Source: Collinsella sp. An2
Lineage (GTDB): Bacteria; Actinomycetota; Coriobacteriia; Coriobacteriales; Coriobacteriaceae
Direction: 5' to 3'
DNA length: 64,000 bases
NCBI RefSeq assembly: GCF_002160065.1
Contig: NZ_NFJW01000011.1
Span: forward strand, 1 to 64,000
Below, one piece after another: positions 23,856-33,070 of this stretch. The position numbers and the translations under genes are program-made. Every line of letters starts with the position of its first letter. The first letter of the stretch is position 1. A model generated the notes under the pieces. It ran no database searches. It worked only from the letters and a program-made list of their open reading frames with translations, and was not told where the DNA came from.

Positions 23856-23941
23856 ACGAAAACAGGCCAGAGACGAAAGCCTCTGGCCTGTGACTTTGTG
23901 GTGGGCGTTAGAAGATTTGAACTTCTGACCTCTTCCGTGTC
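23856..23941. repeat. 86-bp direct repeat, copy within tRNA-Val
   Basis: Perfect match to 18125-18210. This copy includes positions 23902-23941, the 3' 40 nt of the intact tRNA-Val, and its terminator. Confidence 0.95.
23857..23893 (-). terminator. tRNA-Val terminator
   Basis: ACAGGCCAGAG / CTCTGGCCTGT hairpin followed on the minus strand by TTTTCGT. The same hairpin is in the displaced repeat at 18126-18162. Confidence 0.85.
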
Positions 23942-23973
23942 AGGGAAGCGCTCTCCCCCTGAGCTAAACGCCC
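23902..23973 (-). tRNA. tRNA-Val (anticodon GAC)
   Basis: 72 nt. Acceptor GGGCGTT pairs with AACGCCC, discriminator A. The D arm is GCTC..GAGC, the anticodon stem CTTCC/GGAAG has loop CTGACAC, and the T arm is AGAAG TTCAAAT CTTCT. CCA is not encoded. Its 3' half is duplicated 5.7 kb away, marking an integration site. Confidence 0.95.
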
Positions 23974-24003
23974 GTTCAGGGTGCGCTCTTCAGCGCAGGT
24001 GAT

Positions 24004-24032
24004 AATATACCGGACCGTTCCAAACCTGTAAA
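24004..24032 (-). promoter_or_regulatory. tRNA-Val promoter
   Basis: On the minus strand TTTACA, 17 bp, TATATT, ending 31 bp before the tRNA. Confidence 0.8.
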
Positions 24033-24075
24033 GCAGTTTTTTAAAAAAGATTTTCTTCGCCGATATCAACAGGCA

Positions 24076-24999
24076 TCACTTATCCGAAACGGGAAGGTCC
24101 TCCCCTATCTTCATGTTCTCGAACGTCCGCTCCATGAAGCTGTCGTTAAAGTGCGTGTCCACATAGGCCTCAAAGGGATTGCGCGGCGGAATGCCCTCCA
24201 CACGCTGACCGGCTCGCCAAAAACATGCCACCGTCATCACGATGTCCAGCGAGATGAACGCCGTCAGCAGCGCCACGACCACCTTCTGTCGACGCGAGGT
24301 CGGCTCACCTATGCGATAGATCATCTCGGGCATGATGACGCGGCACCACACCACACCCAGCAATCCCCACATAACGAGGAAGCGCCAGGCGACCCACTGC
24401 GTTATGTGGTCGGGCAGGCCAAGGTACGTCCACGATTGCAGGTGCGCGAAGTGCTCCATGCTCCAACCCGCAACCTGTTCGAGCGTGCCGCCCAGCGCGG
24501 CAGAAAGCAGGAAGAGCTGCCAGGCGGGGCGCTTGCGAAGCGGCCACAGCACCATGGTAAGCACCACGGCGCCAACGCCATACAGAGGCGAGAACGGGCC
24601 CCAGACAAGGCCTACGCGGCTTTCAAGAATGCCAAACGTCACCAACGTGTAGACCGTCTCGAGCACCAATCCAAGCACCGAGGCAACCAGGAACAGAATG
24701 ATGTACTGATAAAAGCCGGGAGCCGAATCGTCAAGGAAATCCTCGCGCATCTGCAGGCGTGCCGCCCGGATGACACGCTGCTGCTCACGCGACACGCGCG
24801 AACGCAGATGCTTCCTGCGGCCGGTGCCGACCTCGGACCATACGGCATCTTCGTATACGCCCGCATCAAGACGTCCCTGACGAAGCATCTTCTTAAAGGA
24901 TGCGCCAGCCGCGTGCTTGTCCTGGTACCGCTGCACCACTCCGGAGACGACGCGCGCAAGCAGAAACACCAGCAGGATGAGTAGCGAGATTCGGATCAT
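24076..24999 (-). CDS. CmpB-type putative ABC permease
   Basis: A 307-residue membrane protein. One N-terminal helix (MIRISLLILLVFLLARVVSG) is followed by a basic cytoplasmic stretch and then the ABC_trans_CmpB region with about five helices from residue 98 to 275 (FLVASVLGLVLETVYTLVTF; LVWGPFSPLYGVGAVVL; NPFEAY near the C-terminus). The GPFSPLYGxG motif is characteristic of this 'putative ABC transporter type IV' family, whose substrate is unknown and which has no ATPase beside it here. Start: ATG 24999 after GAGGGG. It stands alone next to tRNA-Val. Confidence 0.85.
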   Translation of the reverse strand: MIRISLLILLVFLLARVVSGVVQRYQDKHAAGASFKKMLRQGRLDAGVYEDAVWSEVGTGRRKHLRSRVSREQQRVIRAARLQMREDFLDDSAPGFYQYIILFLVASVLGLVLETVYTLVTFGILESRVGLVWGPFSPLYGVGAVVLTMVLWPLRKRPAWQLFLLSAALGGTLEQVAGWSMEHFAHLQSWTYLGLPDHITQWVAWRFLVMWGLLGVVWCRVIMPEMIYRIGEPTSRRQKVVVALLTAFISLDIVMTVACFWRAGQRVEGIPPRNPFEAYVDTHFNDSFMERTFENMKIGEDLPVSDK

Positions 25000-25062
25000 G
25001 GAACCCCTCGTCGAAACAATGCTGCCACCGTGTATGACTAGGCGTCGTGTCAGCCGACGCAC

Positions 25063-25344
25063 GCTGCCTATTCTACCTATCGGCCTAAACGGAAAGAAGA
25101 GGGTGGAAGGAACTTGAGCCTACCTTAAGAAATGGGGACGGCGAGGGTGGGTGGCAGGGATGCGCTGTCAGCGGCGTTAGGGTGGGCGGCGATGCCGCTC
25201 TGTCAACGGCGTTAGGGATGACGGAAGGTCCGCCCCACATCTCCCAAAAAGTTTTTCTAGCACCAATTGATACCGTTTACCTGCGGAGATGTTATCTGAC
25301 ACCTCGGTTTTGCCCACAAATCCAAACTTTTTTGAAAAACATGC
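25063..25344. repeat. Intergenic stretch with an 18-bp repeat
   Basis: No gene seen. CTGTCAGCGGCGTTAGGG (25165-25182) recurs with one mismatch at 25200-25217. Confidence 0.5.
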
Positions 25345-25373
25345 TTGCACGCCCCCGGGAACCCGTGTATATT
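25345..25373 (+). promoter_or_regulatory. Promoter of tRNA-Gly/tRNA-Cys
   Basis: TTGCAC, a 17-bp spacer, then TATATT, 14 bp before tRNA-Gly. Confidence 0.85.
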
Positions 25374-25386
25374 ATCTCCCTGTCAA

Positions 25387-25462
25387 GCGGACATGGCTCA
25401 GTTGGTAGAGCACAACCTTGCCAAGGTTGGGGTCGCGGGTTCGAGCCCCGTTGTCCGCTCCA
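25387..25462 (+). tRNA. tRNA-Gly (anticodon GCC)
   Basis: Acceptor GCGGACA/TGTCCGC, anticodon stem CAACC/GGTTG with loop TTGCCAA, T arm GCGGG TTCGAGC CCCGT, and CCA encoded at 25460-25462. Confidence 0.97.
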
Positions 25463-25472
25463 TTGCATGTGA

Positions 25473-25505
25473 GAGGCCGGATGAACTATGCATTCGGCCT
25501 TTTTC
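25473..25505 (+). terminator. Hairpin between the two tRNAs
   Basis: AGGCCGGAT / ATTCGGCCT-type arms followed by TTTTTC. It could terminate or allow processing of the tRNA-Gly transcript. Confidence 0.55.
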
Positions 25506-25508
25506 ATC

Positions 25509-25582
25509 GGCGACGTGGCCAAGTGGTAAGGCAGAGGCCTGCAAAGCCTTTACCCCCAGTTCGAATCTGGGCGTCGCCTCCA
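25509..25582 (+). tRNA. tRNA-Cys (anticodon GCA)
   Basis: Acceptor GGCGACG/CGTCGCC, anticodon loop TGCAAAG, T arm CCCAG TTCGAAT CTGGG, and CCA encoded at 25580-25582. Confidence 0.97.
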
Positions 25583-25592
25583 GAACTGTTCA

Positions 25593-25614
25593 GGGCACCT
25601 TCGGGTGCCCTTTT
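25593..25614 (+). terminator. tRNA-Cys terminator
   Basis: GGGCACC, a short loop, GGTGCCC and TTTT. Confidence 0.85.
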
Positions 25615-25738
25615 GTTACAGATGCTCTCGCGGGCTGGAAGGCCGGGCAGTACAAGCCAGAGGCCGACACGATGGCCACCCCCGCAGGATATACATGTAT
25701 GGAAAGAAATGGCCACCCCACGTCGCAGCCATATGGCC

Positions 25739-26467
25739 TCAGGCGGCGAGCAGCTTCACGAGACGCACCACGGTACCCTGCACGTCGCCGCGGCGGCGCA
25801 CCTCGACAGAGTCGACCAGCAGCCTCATAAGCTTGATGCCGCGACCGCGTTCCTCGGTCTCACGCGGCTCCTCATCGGCTGCAATCTCGTACCCTTCGCC
25901 GCAATCGCACACCTCGATCACCACGCGATCGTGATAGGCGCGCACGTTCATAACGCATCCCACGCCCGAGGTATGGTCATAGGCATTGCCAAGCGCCTCG
26001 CCCGCAGCAAGCGCTGTGTCATAGCAGGCATCGCGATCCATGGGCAAGGTCTGCAGAAGCTCCAGCAGACGGTGCCTGTAGCTCCCCAGGTTCTCAACCC
26101 CCGCGCGAATGGAGATACTCTTGCTCCACAGGGGCGACTCCCCCGGCGACAACACGGGAACAGGCGGACGGTCGGCCGGCGTCACATGCAGTACGTCCAA
26201 CAGCCGGGCAATCTGCAAAAAGCGCACCACGGCCTGCGAGGCGTTCACCAGCGAAAGCAACCCGTCGTGCTGCATGAGGCGGCGAGCGCGAGAAAGCAGG
26301 AACGCCAGCCCCGTGGAATCGATGAACCCCACGTCGCGACAGTTCACCAGAATCCTTCGGGTACCATCGGCAATGAGGCCGTCGACCTCTTCACGCAGCA
26401 GGGGCACCGACGCGATGTCGATGTCTCTGCTCGGAGCAATAACGGCTATGTCGTTCCATTCACGCAT
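25739..26467 (-). CDS. STAS / RsbW-like kinase fusion protein
   Basis: A 242-residue protein. Residues 1-98 form a STAS anti-anti-sigma domain with the phosphorylatable Ser in VGFIDSTGLAFLLS. Residues 112-242 form a GHKL serine-kinase/anti-sigma domain (AAGEALGNAYDHTS as the N box; GRGIKLMRLLVDSVEV as the G2 region). In the standard partner switch these two activities are separate proteins that oppose each other. Here they are one chain. It follows the PP2C gene on the same strand (29-bp gap). The ribosome binding site is weak (GAGGG, distant), so the start could be re-examined. Confidence 0.88.
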   Translation of the reverse strand: MREWNDIAVIAPSRDIDIASVPLLREEVDGLIADGTRRILVNCRDVGFIDSTGLAFLLSRARRLMQHDGLLSLVNASQAVVRFLQIARLLDVLHVTPADRPPVPVLSPGESPLWSKSISIRAGVENLGSYRHRLLELLQTLPMDRDACYDTALAAGEALGNAYDHTSGVGCVMNVRAYHDRVVIEVCDCGEGYEIAADEEPRETEERGRGIKLMRLLVDSVEVRRRGDVQGTVVRLVKLLAA

Positions 26468-26496
26468 ACGGCTATGGTTCCCTCGATGTCGCGCGA

Positions 26497-28878
26497 CTAT
26501 TCAACACCCTGGCAATCGAGCCGAAGGGCAACCATGGCAATGTCGTCCTCAAGCGACGAGTCGGTGAAGCGATCAAGCTCGTCGAGCACACGCTCGCACA
26601 GCCCTTCGACGCCGTGACCGGCCTGCGAGAGCAGGATGTCGCGCAGGCGCTGCTCCCCAAAGAACTCGCCCTGGGCGTTGCGCGCCTCGATGGCTCCGTC
26701 GGTATACATAAACAGGATGTCGCCCGGGTCAAAGGTGAACGAGCCGCTGCGAAACGTCATGTCCTCGAACGCCCCGACCACGCCCGACTGCGTGCTCAGG
26801 AGCTCAATCTCGCCCGCATGAGCCCCGTCATGCGCTGGATCGTCCGCAAGGGGGTGAATGAGCATGGTGGGCGGATGCCCCGCCGAGCAATAGAGCGCCG
26901 AACGGCTGCGCAGGTCGATGTTTGCCACAAACATCGTCGCGAACGTCTCAACGCGCGAGAAGCTCATGAGCATGGCATTGAGCGAGCGCACCATCTGCAC
27001 CGGGCTCGTCCCCTCCCAGGCATAGGCCGACAACGCCGTCTTCACGAGCGCCGACATGGAGGCGGCCTCGATACCCTTGCCCGAGACATCGCCCAGGATC
27101 ATGACGGCGTGATCGTCCGGTAGCCGGATGAGCGTATAGAAGTCACCACCCACCAGCGCCTGCTGCGTAGCCGAAGAATAGAGCGAGTCGCTGATGATGC
27201 CCGGCACCGTCCCCAGCGAATTGCGCATGCCGATCTGCAGCGTCTGAGCAATGTGGGTGGTTTCCTTGCGCCGTACCATGTTTTGAGCGAAGAGCTCGAC
27301 GTCGTGCGTCAACCGAACCAGATAGTCAAACTCGGCATCGTCGATGGGCTCTTGCGAGCTATCGCGCAAAAGCAGCAGCATCATCGGCGGACGCGACGTG
27401 TCAAACAGTACCAGCCCCTCTTCTTCGGAGGCCGGCTCCACCGGACGCATCTCCTGGGGATTAGCGGGACGACGGCGCAGGTCAAGAAACACGCCCTGGT
27501 TGGGCAATCCGTGGGAGTAGAGCCACTCCCCCGCCCGCGAGGTCCGGTCCACACGCGTGAGACGAAACGCCTTGAGTTCATCTTCTGTAGAAGACGATCT
27601 GCCCAACGGCGTGGTAAAGCGGTCGCGCAGCGATGCGCCGACACGGGCGGCGGGCGCCGTGGTCGAAAAGAACAGGCTGTCGATATCTGCCGGGAGCATC
27701 ACCTGGCTTCCGCCCTCGTAATCAATCAGGTAGCCGCCAGACCGCTCGTCGTAGACAACGGGGCACACATGACAGGCAAGCACCCGGCGCACTTCGCCGG
27801 TGAGCTCATTCCAGGCAACCGTCTGGTCATCCTCGAAGGCATAGAGCATATCGCGCAGATGGTTGAGCGAGCGATTGAGCTCTGTCGTACGGCGCGAACG
27901 CAGCGCGGTGCTCAGGCTCACCAGCTCGATCGACAGATAGTCGCAGATGACCTCGAGTACGTTGACGTCCGACGAGCGCGGCATCGTGAAGCGCTTCCAT
28001 CCCAGCTCGAGCACGCCCATAACCTGGGTGCCGAAGAACACCGGAACATCGATGAGCGTCTTGAAGGGAGGCATGTCCTGCACGCGAAGCTTGTGGCTTC
28101 GGCGCACGTCCAAATCGTAGAACGAGCCGGACTCGTAGCCTGGACCCTCCCCTGCGGGCACCACACTGAACCGGCAAGACCGCGACTGCCTGAGCACGTA
28201 GGTGGGAATACCCGCGCCGTAGGGAATGAACTCGGGAACATAATCATGCTCCAGACCGTGCGAGGCCCCGCGTAGACGGAAGCCGCCGCTCTCGGAGAAG
28301 TAAATCGTGGCACCGTCGGCATCCAACGCGTCGACCAAACGGTTTAGGACGCTGTCCAGCAGCGAGGGAAGGTCCTCGGCGCCCACGGTGGACATAATGA
28401 CCGACAGGGTTCCCGACAGGCGCTTGTTGGCGGCCTGAAGCTCCGAGAGCACCCGCTGCATCTGGCGATTGTGGGCGTATTGCTCCTCGAGGCTGCGCAT
28501 GACCACGAGCACGCGGCCTTTGGGCAGCAGGCGCTTGATGAAACTCGAGCGCTCGTCGGTGCGCAGCGGCGAAAGGGCAATGGCGCGGGCAAGCACCGGG
28601 ATAAAAGAGCCGTCCGCCAATTTGAGCATGAGCGTGCAGTCCGAGCCGTCGAGCGCAAACGGCAGACGGTGGTCGGACGCGCGTTCAAACGACTCACTAA
28701 AGATAAGGTCTTTGATGTCGCGACCCACAAGGGCGTCACGCGACATCTTAGAGATAGCTACGAGCTGTCGATTGACATGAAGGACCGTTCCCGCTGCGTC
28801 GCAGATGGCCACGGCATCGCTTGTCAGCTCAACCAGCTGAGTAAGCAGCGTCGACTCGTTACGCCCCATGGTCTCCAT
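26497..28878 (-). CDS. PAS-GAF-PP2C (SpoIIE/RsbU-type) phosphatase
   Basis: About 793 residues. A PAS domain is at about 12-110 (LVELTSDAVAICDAAGTVLH), a helical linker at 130-165, and a GAF domain at about 165-330 (LLDSVLNRLVDALDADGATI). A second unassigned sensor region (about 350-550) includes a Cys pair (LACHVCPVVYD). The C-terminal PP2C domain (about 570-793) has metal ligands in GGDFY, GDVSGKGIEA and the final EDDIAMVAL. It should dephosphorylate a STAS-domain Ser, most simply that of the fused partner encoded next. Start: ATG 28878 (AGGGG upstream). ATG 28869 is also possible. Confidence 0.9.
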   Translation of the reverse strand: METMGRNESTLLTQLVELTSDAVAICDAAGTVLHVNRQLVAISKMSRDALVGRDIKDLIFSESFERASDHRLPFALDGSDCTLMLKLADGSFIPVLARAIALSPLRTDERSSFIKRLLPKGRVLVVMRSLEEQYAHNRQMQRVLSELQAANKRLSGTLSVIMSTVGAEDLPSLLDSVLNRLVDALDADGATIYFSESGGFRLRGASHGLEHDYVPEFIPYGAGIPTYVLRQSRSCRFSVVPAGEGPGYESGSFYDLDVRRSHKLRVQDMPPFKTLIDVPVFFGTQVMGVLELGWKRFTMPRSSDVNVLEVICDYLSIELVSLSTALRSRRTTELNRSLNHLRDMLYAFEDDQTVAWNELTGEVRRVLACHVCPVVYDERSGGYLIDYEGGSQVMLPADIDSLFFSTTAPAARVGASLRDRFTTPLGRSSSTEDELKAFRLTRVDRTSRAGEWLYSHGLPNQGVFLDLRRRPANPQEMRPVEPASEEEGLVLFDTSRPPMMLLLLRDSSQEPIDDAEFDYLVRLTHDVELFAQNMVRRKETTHIAQTLQIGMRNSLGTVPGIISDSLYSSATQQALVGGDFYTLIRLPDDHAVMILGDVSGKGIEAASMSALVKTALSAYAWEGTSPVQMVRSLNAMLMSFSRVETFATMFVANIDLRSRSALYCSAGHPPTMLIHPLADDPAHDGAHAGEIELLSTQSGVVGAFEDMTFRSGSFTFDPGDILFMYTDGAIEARNAQGEFFGEQRLRDILLSQAGHGVEGLCERVLDELDRFTDSSLEDDIAMVALRLDCQGVE

Positions 28879-28983
28879 GCGCACGCCCCTGTTCCTGCAA
28901 CGTACGCCGGGCGGCCGAAACCCTATCGCATCTCCTGCTTGCATCCTAGCGTGCGCCGCATGAGCTCGAGTGGCCCAGATATG

Positions 28984-29011
28984 AAAAAACCCAAACCGTC
29001 GAGGGTTTGGG
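28984..29011 (-). terminator. tRNA-Leu terminator
   Basis: CCCAAACC/GGTTTGGG hairpin followed on the minus strand by TTTTTT. Confidence 0.9.
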
Positions 29012-29022
29012 TATCAATTGCG

Positions 29023-29112
29023 TGGTGTCGGAGGCGGGACTTGAACCCGCATGACCGTAAAGTGGTCACTAGCACCTCAAGCTAGCGCGTCTGCCAATTC
29101 CGCCACTCCGAC
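29023..29112 (-). tRNA. tRNA-Leu (anticodon GAG)
   Basis: A class II tRNA with long variable arm (TGACCAC..GTGGTCA-type pairing). Acceptor GTCGGAG/CTCCGAC, anticodon stem CTAGC/GCTAG with loop TTGAGGT, T arm CGGG TTCAAGT CCCG, and CCA encoded. Confidence 0.95.
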
Positions 29113-29130
29113 GTGGTTTCAGCAAGGAAG

Positions 29131-29160
29131 ATAATAGCCTAAAGTCGCGCTGGGACGCAA
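29131..29160 (-). promoter_or_regulatory. tRNA-Leu promoter
   Basis: On the minus strand TTGCGT, 18 bp, TATTAT. Confidence 0.7.
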
Positions 29161-29952
29161 GAGAAAATTTGAGAAAGTTTTTCGAGTGTCCCGTTTTATG
29201 TGAAATACAGCCATTGACCTGTAGGTTTACAAACATATCTCCGCTGAAACTCACAGTTCAGTCCTTATCGACGCGCTCAATCAACCGTCTCGCCGCTTTC
29301 ATGCCAGCCGACGTCGCCCGGTACTCGTTCCCCAGCTGGACGCTTTACCTAAGTTTTATTCGCTCTACGCAGCTGAATGATGGCTTGTTTTGAAAATGAA
29401 CCTGGTCAACTCTTCTGCCCGTTGGGCAACGAATCACTTGCCATGGAACGCTGTGGTCAAAAGGTGCGCCCAATGGGTACCGGCGCCACGTGAAAGGAAT
29501 GCCCGTGGTCAAAACGACCGTCCGCTGGGTACATGGGGAATCAAATTCCGAGTCACGAAAGGCCTGGGGATGGAATTCATGCCCAGCGCTCACATATATT
29601 GACCAACTGGCCCTCCCCCAACGAATCACCCATACCCAGAGGACAACCACATTGACCACGCACCCATACCCACAACCTAGTCCCTACCCAGCGGGCAGCC
29701 CAAATGACCAGACGTACGCACCACCAACAAACAAGCTGCCCAGCAGAGATGGAAAATGACCAAGACCACAGGCGCCAGCAAAAGAGCCACCCACCAGAGG
29801 CGAACCCAGACAAGCCCTCAGTCCGCAAGCAAATACGCATACAAAAACGTGCCCCATACCAGCAGGCACGGGACACGCTATAGAACGGTTTCAACCAATG
29901 TCACGAAGTCGCAATCAAACTACCAAGCGCCGAATCGCAGCCTCTCAGACCC
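29161..29952. other. Gene-poor region, about 790 bp
   Basis: No convincing gene. Less GC-rich than its surroundings. CAACGAATCAC occurs at about 29427 and 29618, and several TTGACCA/TGGTCAA words are scattered from 29455 to 29660. The longest open frames are Trp/Cys-rich and not protein-like. It may be a decayed insertion. Confidence 0.5.
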
Positions 29953-30981
29953 TTACAGGTCGATGTGCGACTCCTTGATGGGGAACTTCTGCGCAAAGTG
30001 GCAAGCGCAGTAGTGACCGTCAGCGACCTCTTTCCACTCAGGCTGCTCCTTCGAGCAAATCTCCTGCGCGATGGGGCAACGGGTGTGGAAACGGCATCCG
30101 GACGGAGGATCGATCGGCGAAGGCGGATCGCCGGCCAGAATGATGCGCTTGCGCGTCTTCTGGATGTCCGGGTCAGGCACCGGCACGGCCGACAGCAGGG
30201 ACTGGGTGTACGGATGATGCGGCTCGGTGTAGAGCGTCCTCCAGTCAGAGACCTCGACCATCTTGCCCAGGTACATCACGGCCACGCGGTCAGAGATGTG
30301 CTGAACAACAGACAGGTCGTGCGCAATGAACAGATACGCCGTACCAAACTGATCCTGCAGGTCCTTCAGCAGGTTAAGGACCTGAGCCTGAATGGACACG
30401 TCGAGTGCAGAGACCGGCTCGTCGCAAATGATGAGCTTCGGACGCAGAGCGAAGGCGCGGGCGATGCCGATGCGCTGACGCTGGCCTCCGGAGAACTCAT
30501 GCGGGTAGCGATTGATGTGCTCGGGGTTAAGGCCGACGACATCAAGCAGCTCGCGAACGCGGCGCATGCGCTCTTCTTTGGTGCCCACACCATGGATGGT
30601 CATGGGCTCCGAAACGATCTCGCCGATGGTCATGCGGGGATTCAGGCTCGCGTAGGGATCCTGGAAGATGAACTGCATGTTGCGACGCATCGCCTTGAGC
30701 TCTTTTTTGTTCATCGCGGCCACGTCGCGACCTTCAAAGAAGACCTTGCCCGACGTGGGGTTGGTGAGGCGCATGATGGTGCGGCCAGTCGTGGACTTAC
30801 CGCAGCCAGACTCGCCAACCAGACCAAAGGTCTCGCCAGGATAGATCTCGAAGGAGACGTCGTTCACAGCGGAAACGACGCGCTTGGCAAAACGGCCGCC
30901 GAAGACTCCGGACTCAGCGGGGAACTCCTTGGACAGGTGCTCGACCTTCAGCAGAGGCGTCCTATCGGTGCTCTGGGCCAT
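29953..30981 (-). CDS. oppF: Oligopeptide ABC transporter ATPase OppF
   Basis: A 342-residue ATPase. Walker A is GESGCGKS, Q-loop region [20 protein letters not shown], signature [15 protein letters not shown] and Walker [15 protein letters not shown]. The oligopeptide-family C-terminus carries Cys residues ([15 protein letters not shown]), a feature of Opp/Dpp ATPases. It powers peptide import with OppD. It overlaps oppD's stop as TAATG and is the last gene of oppABCDF. Substrate (oligo- or dipeptide) cannot be told from sequence. Confidence 0.95.
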   Translation of the reverse strand: MAQSTDRTPLLKVEHLSKEFPAESGVFGGRFAKRVVSAVNDVSFEIYPGETFGLVGESGCGKSTTGRTIMRLTNPTSGKVFFEGRDVAAMNKKELKAMRRNMQFIFQDPYASLNPRMTIGEIVSEPMTIHGVGTKEERMRRVRELLDVVGLNPEHINRYPHEFSGGQRQRIGIARAFALRPKLIICDEPVSALDVSIQAQVLNLLKDLQDQFGTAYLFIAHDLSVVQHISDRVAVMYLGKMVEVSDWRTLYTEPHHPYTQSLLSAVPVPDPDIQKTRKRIILAGDPPSPIDPPSGCRFHTRCPIAQEICSKEQPEWKEVADGHYCACHFAQKFPIKESHIDL

Positions 30982-32111
30982 TATGCCTCACCTCCCTTCG
31001 AGGTGGAATCAAGGGTATCGGGGGTGCCGGTGGCAATCTTGCCACGCGAGCGCGAGGTGTCGGGAGCATTCTTCTTCACGAACTCGTCGTCGTCGGCGAA
31101 GTGGCACGCCGAATAGTGACCGGAAGGGCGGGTGTGATGCACCGGACGCTCGGTATGGCAGATGTCCTGCGCATAGGGGCAACGCGGCGCAAAGGGGCAG
31201 CCGGCAGGAAGGTTCACGAGCGACGGCGGGTTGCCGTGAATCGGGGTCAGCGGCTTCTTCTCGTCCACCGCCTGCTCAGGGATGGAACGAATGAGGCCCC
31301 ACGTGTAAGGATGGCGGCTCTCATAGAAGATCTCGTCGGCGGTACCAAACTCGACCGGGCGACCGGCGTACATGACCATGATCTTGTCGGCCATGTCGGC
31401 CACAACACCAAGGTCGTGCGTAATCATAACGATCGCGTTGCCGTTCTTCTGCTGCATCTCCTGCATGAGCTCGATGATCTGAGCCTGAATGGTCACGTCA
31501 AGCGCCGTCGTGGGCTCGTCAGCGATCAGAATGTCCGGATCGCACGCGAGCGCCATGGCGATCATGACGCGCTGACGCATACCGCCAGAGAACTGGTGCG
31601 GATACTCGTTCACGCGCTTCTCGGGCTGGGGAATGCCAACCAGGTCCAAAAGCTCGGTGGCGCGCTTGAGCGCCTCCTGCTTGGAGTATCCACGATGCAG
31701 ACGAAGGCCCTCGCCCACCTGCTTGCCGATCTTATAGACCGGGTTCAGCGACGTCATAGGGTCCTGGAAGATCATGGCGATGTCGTTGCCACGAACATGC
31801 TGCATCTCTTCCTCGGACATATCGAGCAGCGAATGGCCGCGGTACTTGACCGAGCCGCCCTCGATCTTTCCGGGAGGCATGGGGATGAGGCCCATGATGG
31901 TCATATGCGTGACCGACTTGCCCGAGCCGGATTCGCCAACCACGCCGAGGGTCTCGCCGCGGTCGAGCGTGTAGGACACACCGTCGACCGCGTGCACGAC
32001 GCCGTCTTCGGTGTGGAAGTACATCTTAAGGTCATCGACCTCCAGAAGATGCTGCCCCTCAGGAATGGGCTGCGTCTTCAGATCGACGTAGTTCTTATCG
32101 TTCTTCTTCAT
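30981..32111 (-). CDS. oppD: Oligopeptide ABC transporter ATPase OppD
   Basis: A 376-residue ATPase. Walker A is GESGSGKS, signature [15 protein letters not shown], Walker [15 protein letters not shown] and His switch [16 protein letters not shown]. The C-terminal Cys motif is [15 protein letters not shown]. The last 40 residues are a polar tail. It pairs with OppF and starts 2 bp after the permease gene oppC. Confidence 0.95.
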   Translation of the reverse strand: MKKNDKNYVDLKTQPIPEGQHLLEVDDLKMYFHTEDGVVHAVDGVSYTLDRGETLGVVGESGSGKSVTHMTIMGLIPMPPGKIEGGSVKYRGHSLLDMSEEEMQHVRGNDIAMIFQDPMTSLNPVYKIGKQVGEGLRLHRGYSKQEALKRATELLDLVGIPQPEKRVNEYPHQFSGGMRQRVMIAMALACDPDILIADEPTTALDVTIQAQIIELMQEMQQKNGNAIVMITHDLGVVADMADKIMVMYAGRPVEFGTADEIFYESRHPYTWGLIRSIPEQAVDEKKPLTPIHGNPPSLVNLPAGCPFAPRCPYAQDICHTERPVHHTRPSGHYSACHFADDDEFVKKNAPDTSRSRGKIATGTPDTLDSTSKGGEA

Positions 32112-32113
32112 GC

Positions 32114-33058
32114 TTATGCATCCTTCATCTTCACGTCGAGGGCGTCGCGCAGGCCGTCACCCAGCAGGGTGAAGGCGAGCACCGTGGTGAGGATGGCAAG
32201 ACCAGGCATGATCATCATCCACGGGGCGGTCTGCAGATACGACTGGCCCGCCTGGATCATCGAGCCCCAGGTGGGGGTCGGCGGGGTCACGCCGAGGCCC
32301 AGGAACGACAGCGAGGACTCGGTAAGAATGGCGCTGCCGATGTTCATGGTCGCGTAGACCACGATGGAGGCGACGGAGTTGGGGAAGATGTGGCGCACGA
32401 TGATGCGGAAGTCGGAGGCTCCCATGGCGCGCGCGGCGTCAACGTAATCGTTCTCCTTGACGGTGAGGATCGCCGAACGGAAGACGCGGGCAATCGATGG
32501 CCAGCCAAGAATACCGATGGCGATGAACACGTTCATAAGACCGTTACCCAAAGCAGCGATCATCGCAACGACGAAGAGCACGTACGGGAAGGCCAGGAAC
32601 ACGTCGGCGAGACGCATGATAATGGTGTCCCAGATACCGCCGTAGAATGCAGCGAGCGCGCCCATGACCAGACCGATGACCGTCGAGATGGAGGTCGCGA
32701 CAACACCGACGGTGAGCGAGACGCGAGCACCATAGATGACGCGCACGAGAATGTCGCGGCCGTTCAGGTCGGTGCCGAAAGGATGCTCGGGCGACGGCGG
32801 CAGCAGCGAGGTGGTCGCGAGCTGCGTCGTGTCACTTGCGGTCGGCGAGCCAAGCCACTGCTGGGCCCAGAGGTCTGCCGTCACGGCAACAAGGATGACG
32901 AAGATGATCCACACGACGGCGATCACCGCGAGCTTGTTCTTACGAAGACGCTTGAAGGCGTCGCCCCACAGGGTACGGGACTTGGCACCCGAGACCTTAG
33001 CTTTGGTCTCGGCCTTGGCAGCCATGCCTCCGCGCTGGGTCGAACTAGGTTCTTGCAT
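32114..33058 (-). CDS. oppC: Oligopeptide ABC permease OppC
   Basis: A 314-residue BPD_transp_1 permease. The N-terminal OppC helix (LAVIAVVWIIFVILVAVTA) is followed by the family loop HPFGTDLNGRDILVRVIYGAR and five more helices. The EAA-type loop (DAARAMGASDFRIIVRHIFP) contacts the ATPases. Start: ATG 33058 with GGGAGGGAAG upstream. It lies 12 bp after oppB. Confidence 0.95.
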   Translation of the reverse strand: MQEPSSTQRGGMAAKAETKAKVSGAKSRTLWGDAFKRLRKNKLAVIAVVWIIFVILVAVTADLWAQQWLGSPTASDTTQLATTSLLPPSPEHPFGTDLNGRDILVRVIYGARVSLTVGVVATSISTVIGLVMGALAAFYGGIWDTIIMRLADVFLAFPYVLFVVAMIAALGNGLMNVFIAIGILGWPSIARVFRSAILTVKENDYVDAARAMGASDFRIIVRHIFPNSVASIVVYATMNIGSAILTESSLSFLGLGVTPPTPTWGSMIQAGQSYLQTAPWMMIMPGLAILTTVLAFTLLGDGLRDALDVKMKDA

Positions 33059-33070
33059 GCTTCCCTCCCC

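Noticed and set aside
29577-29894. 105-codon minus-strand ORF in the gene-poor region
   Set aside because: Trp/Cys/Gly-rich composition, no ribosome binding site and no domain-like pattern.
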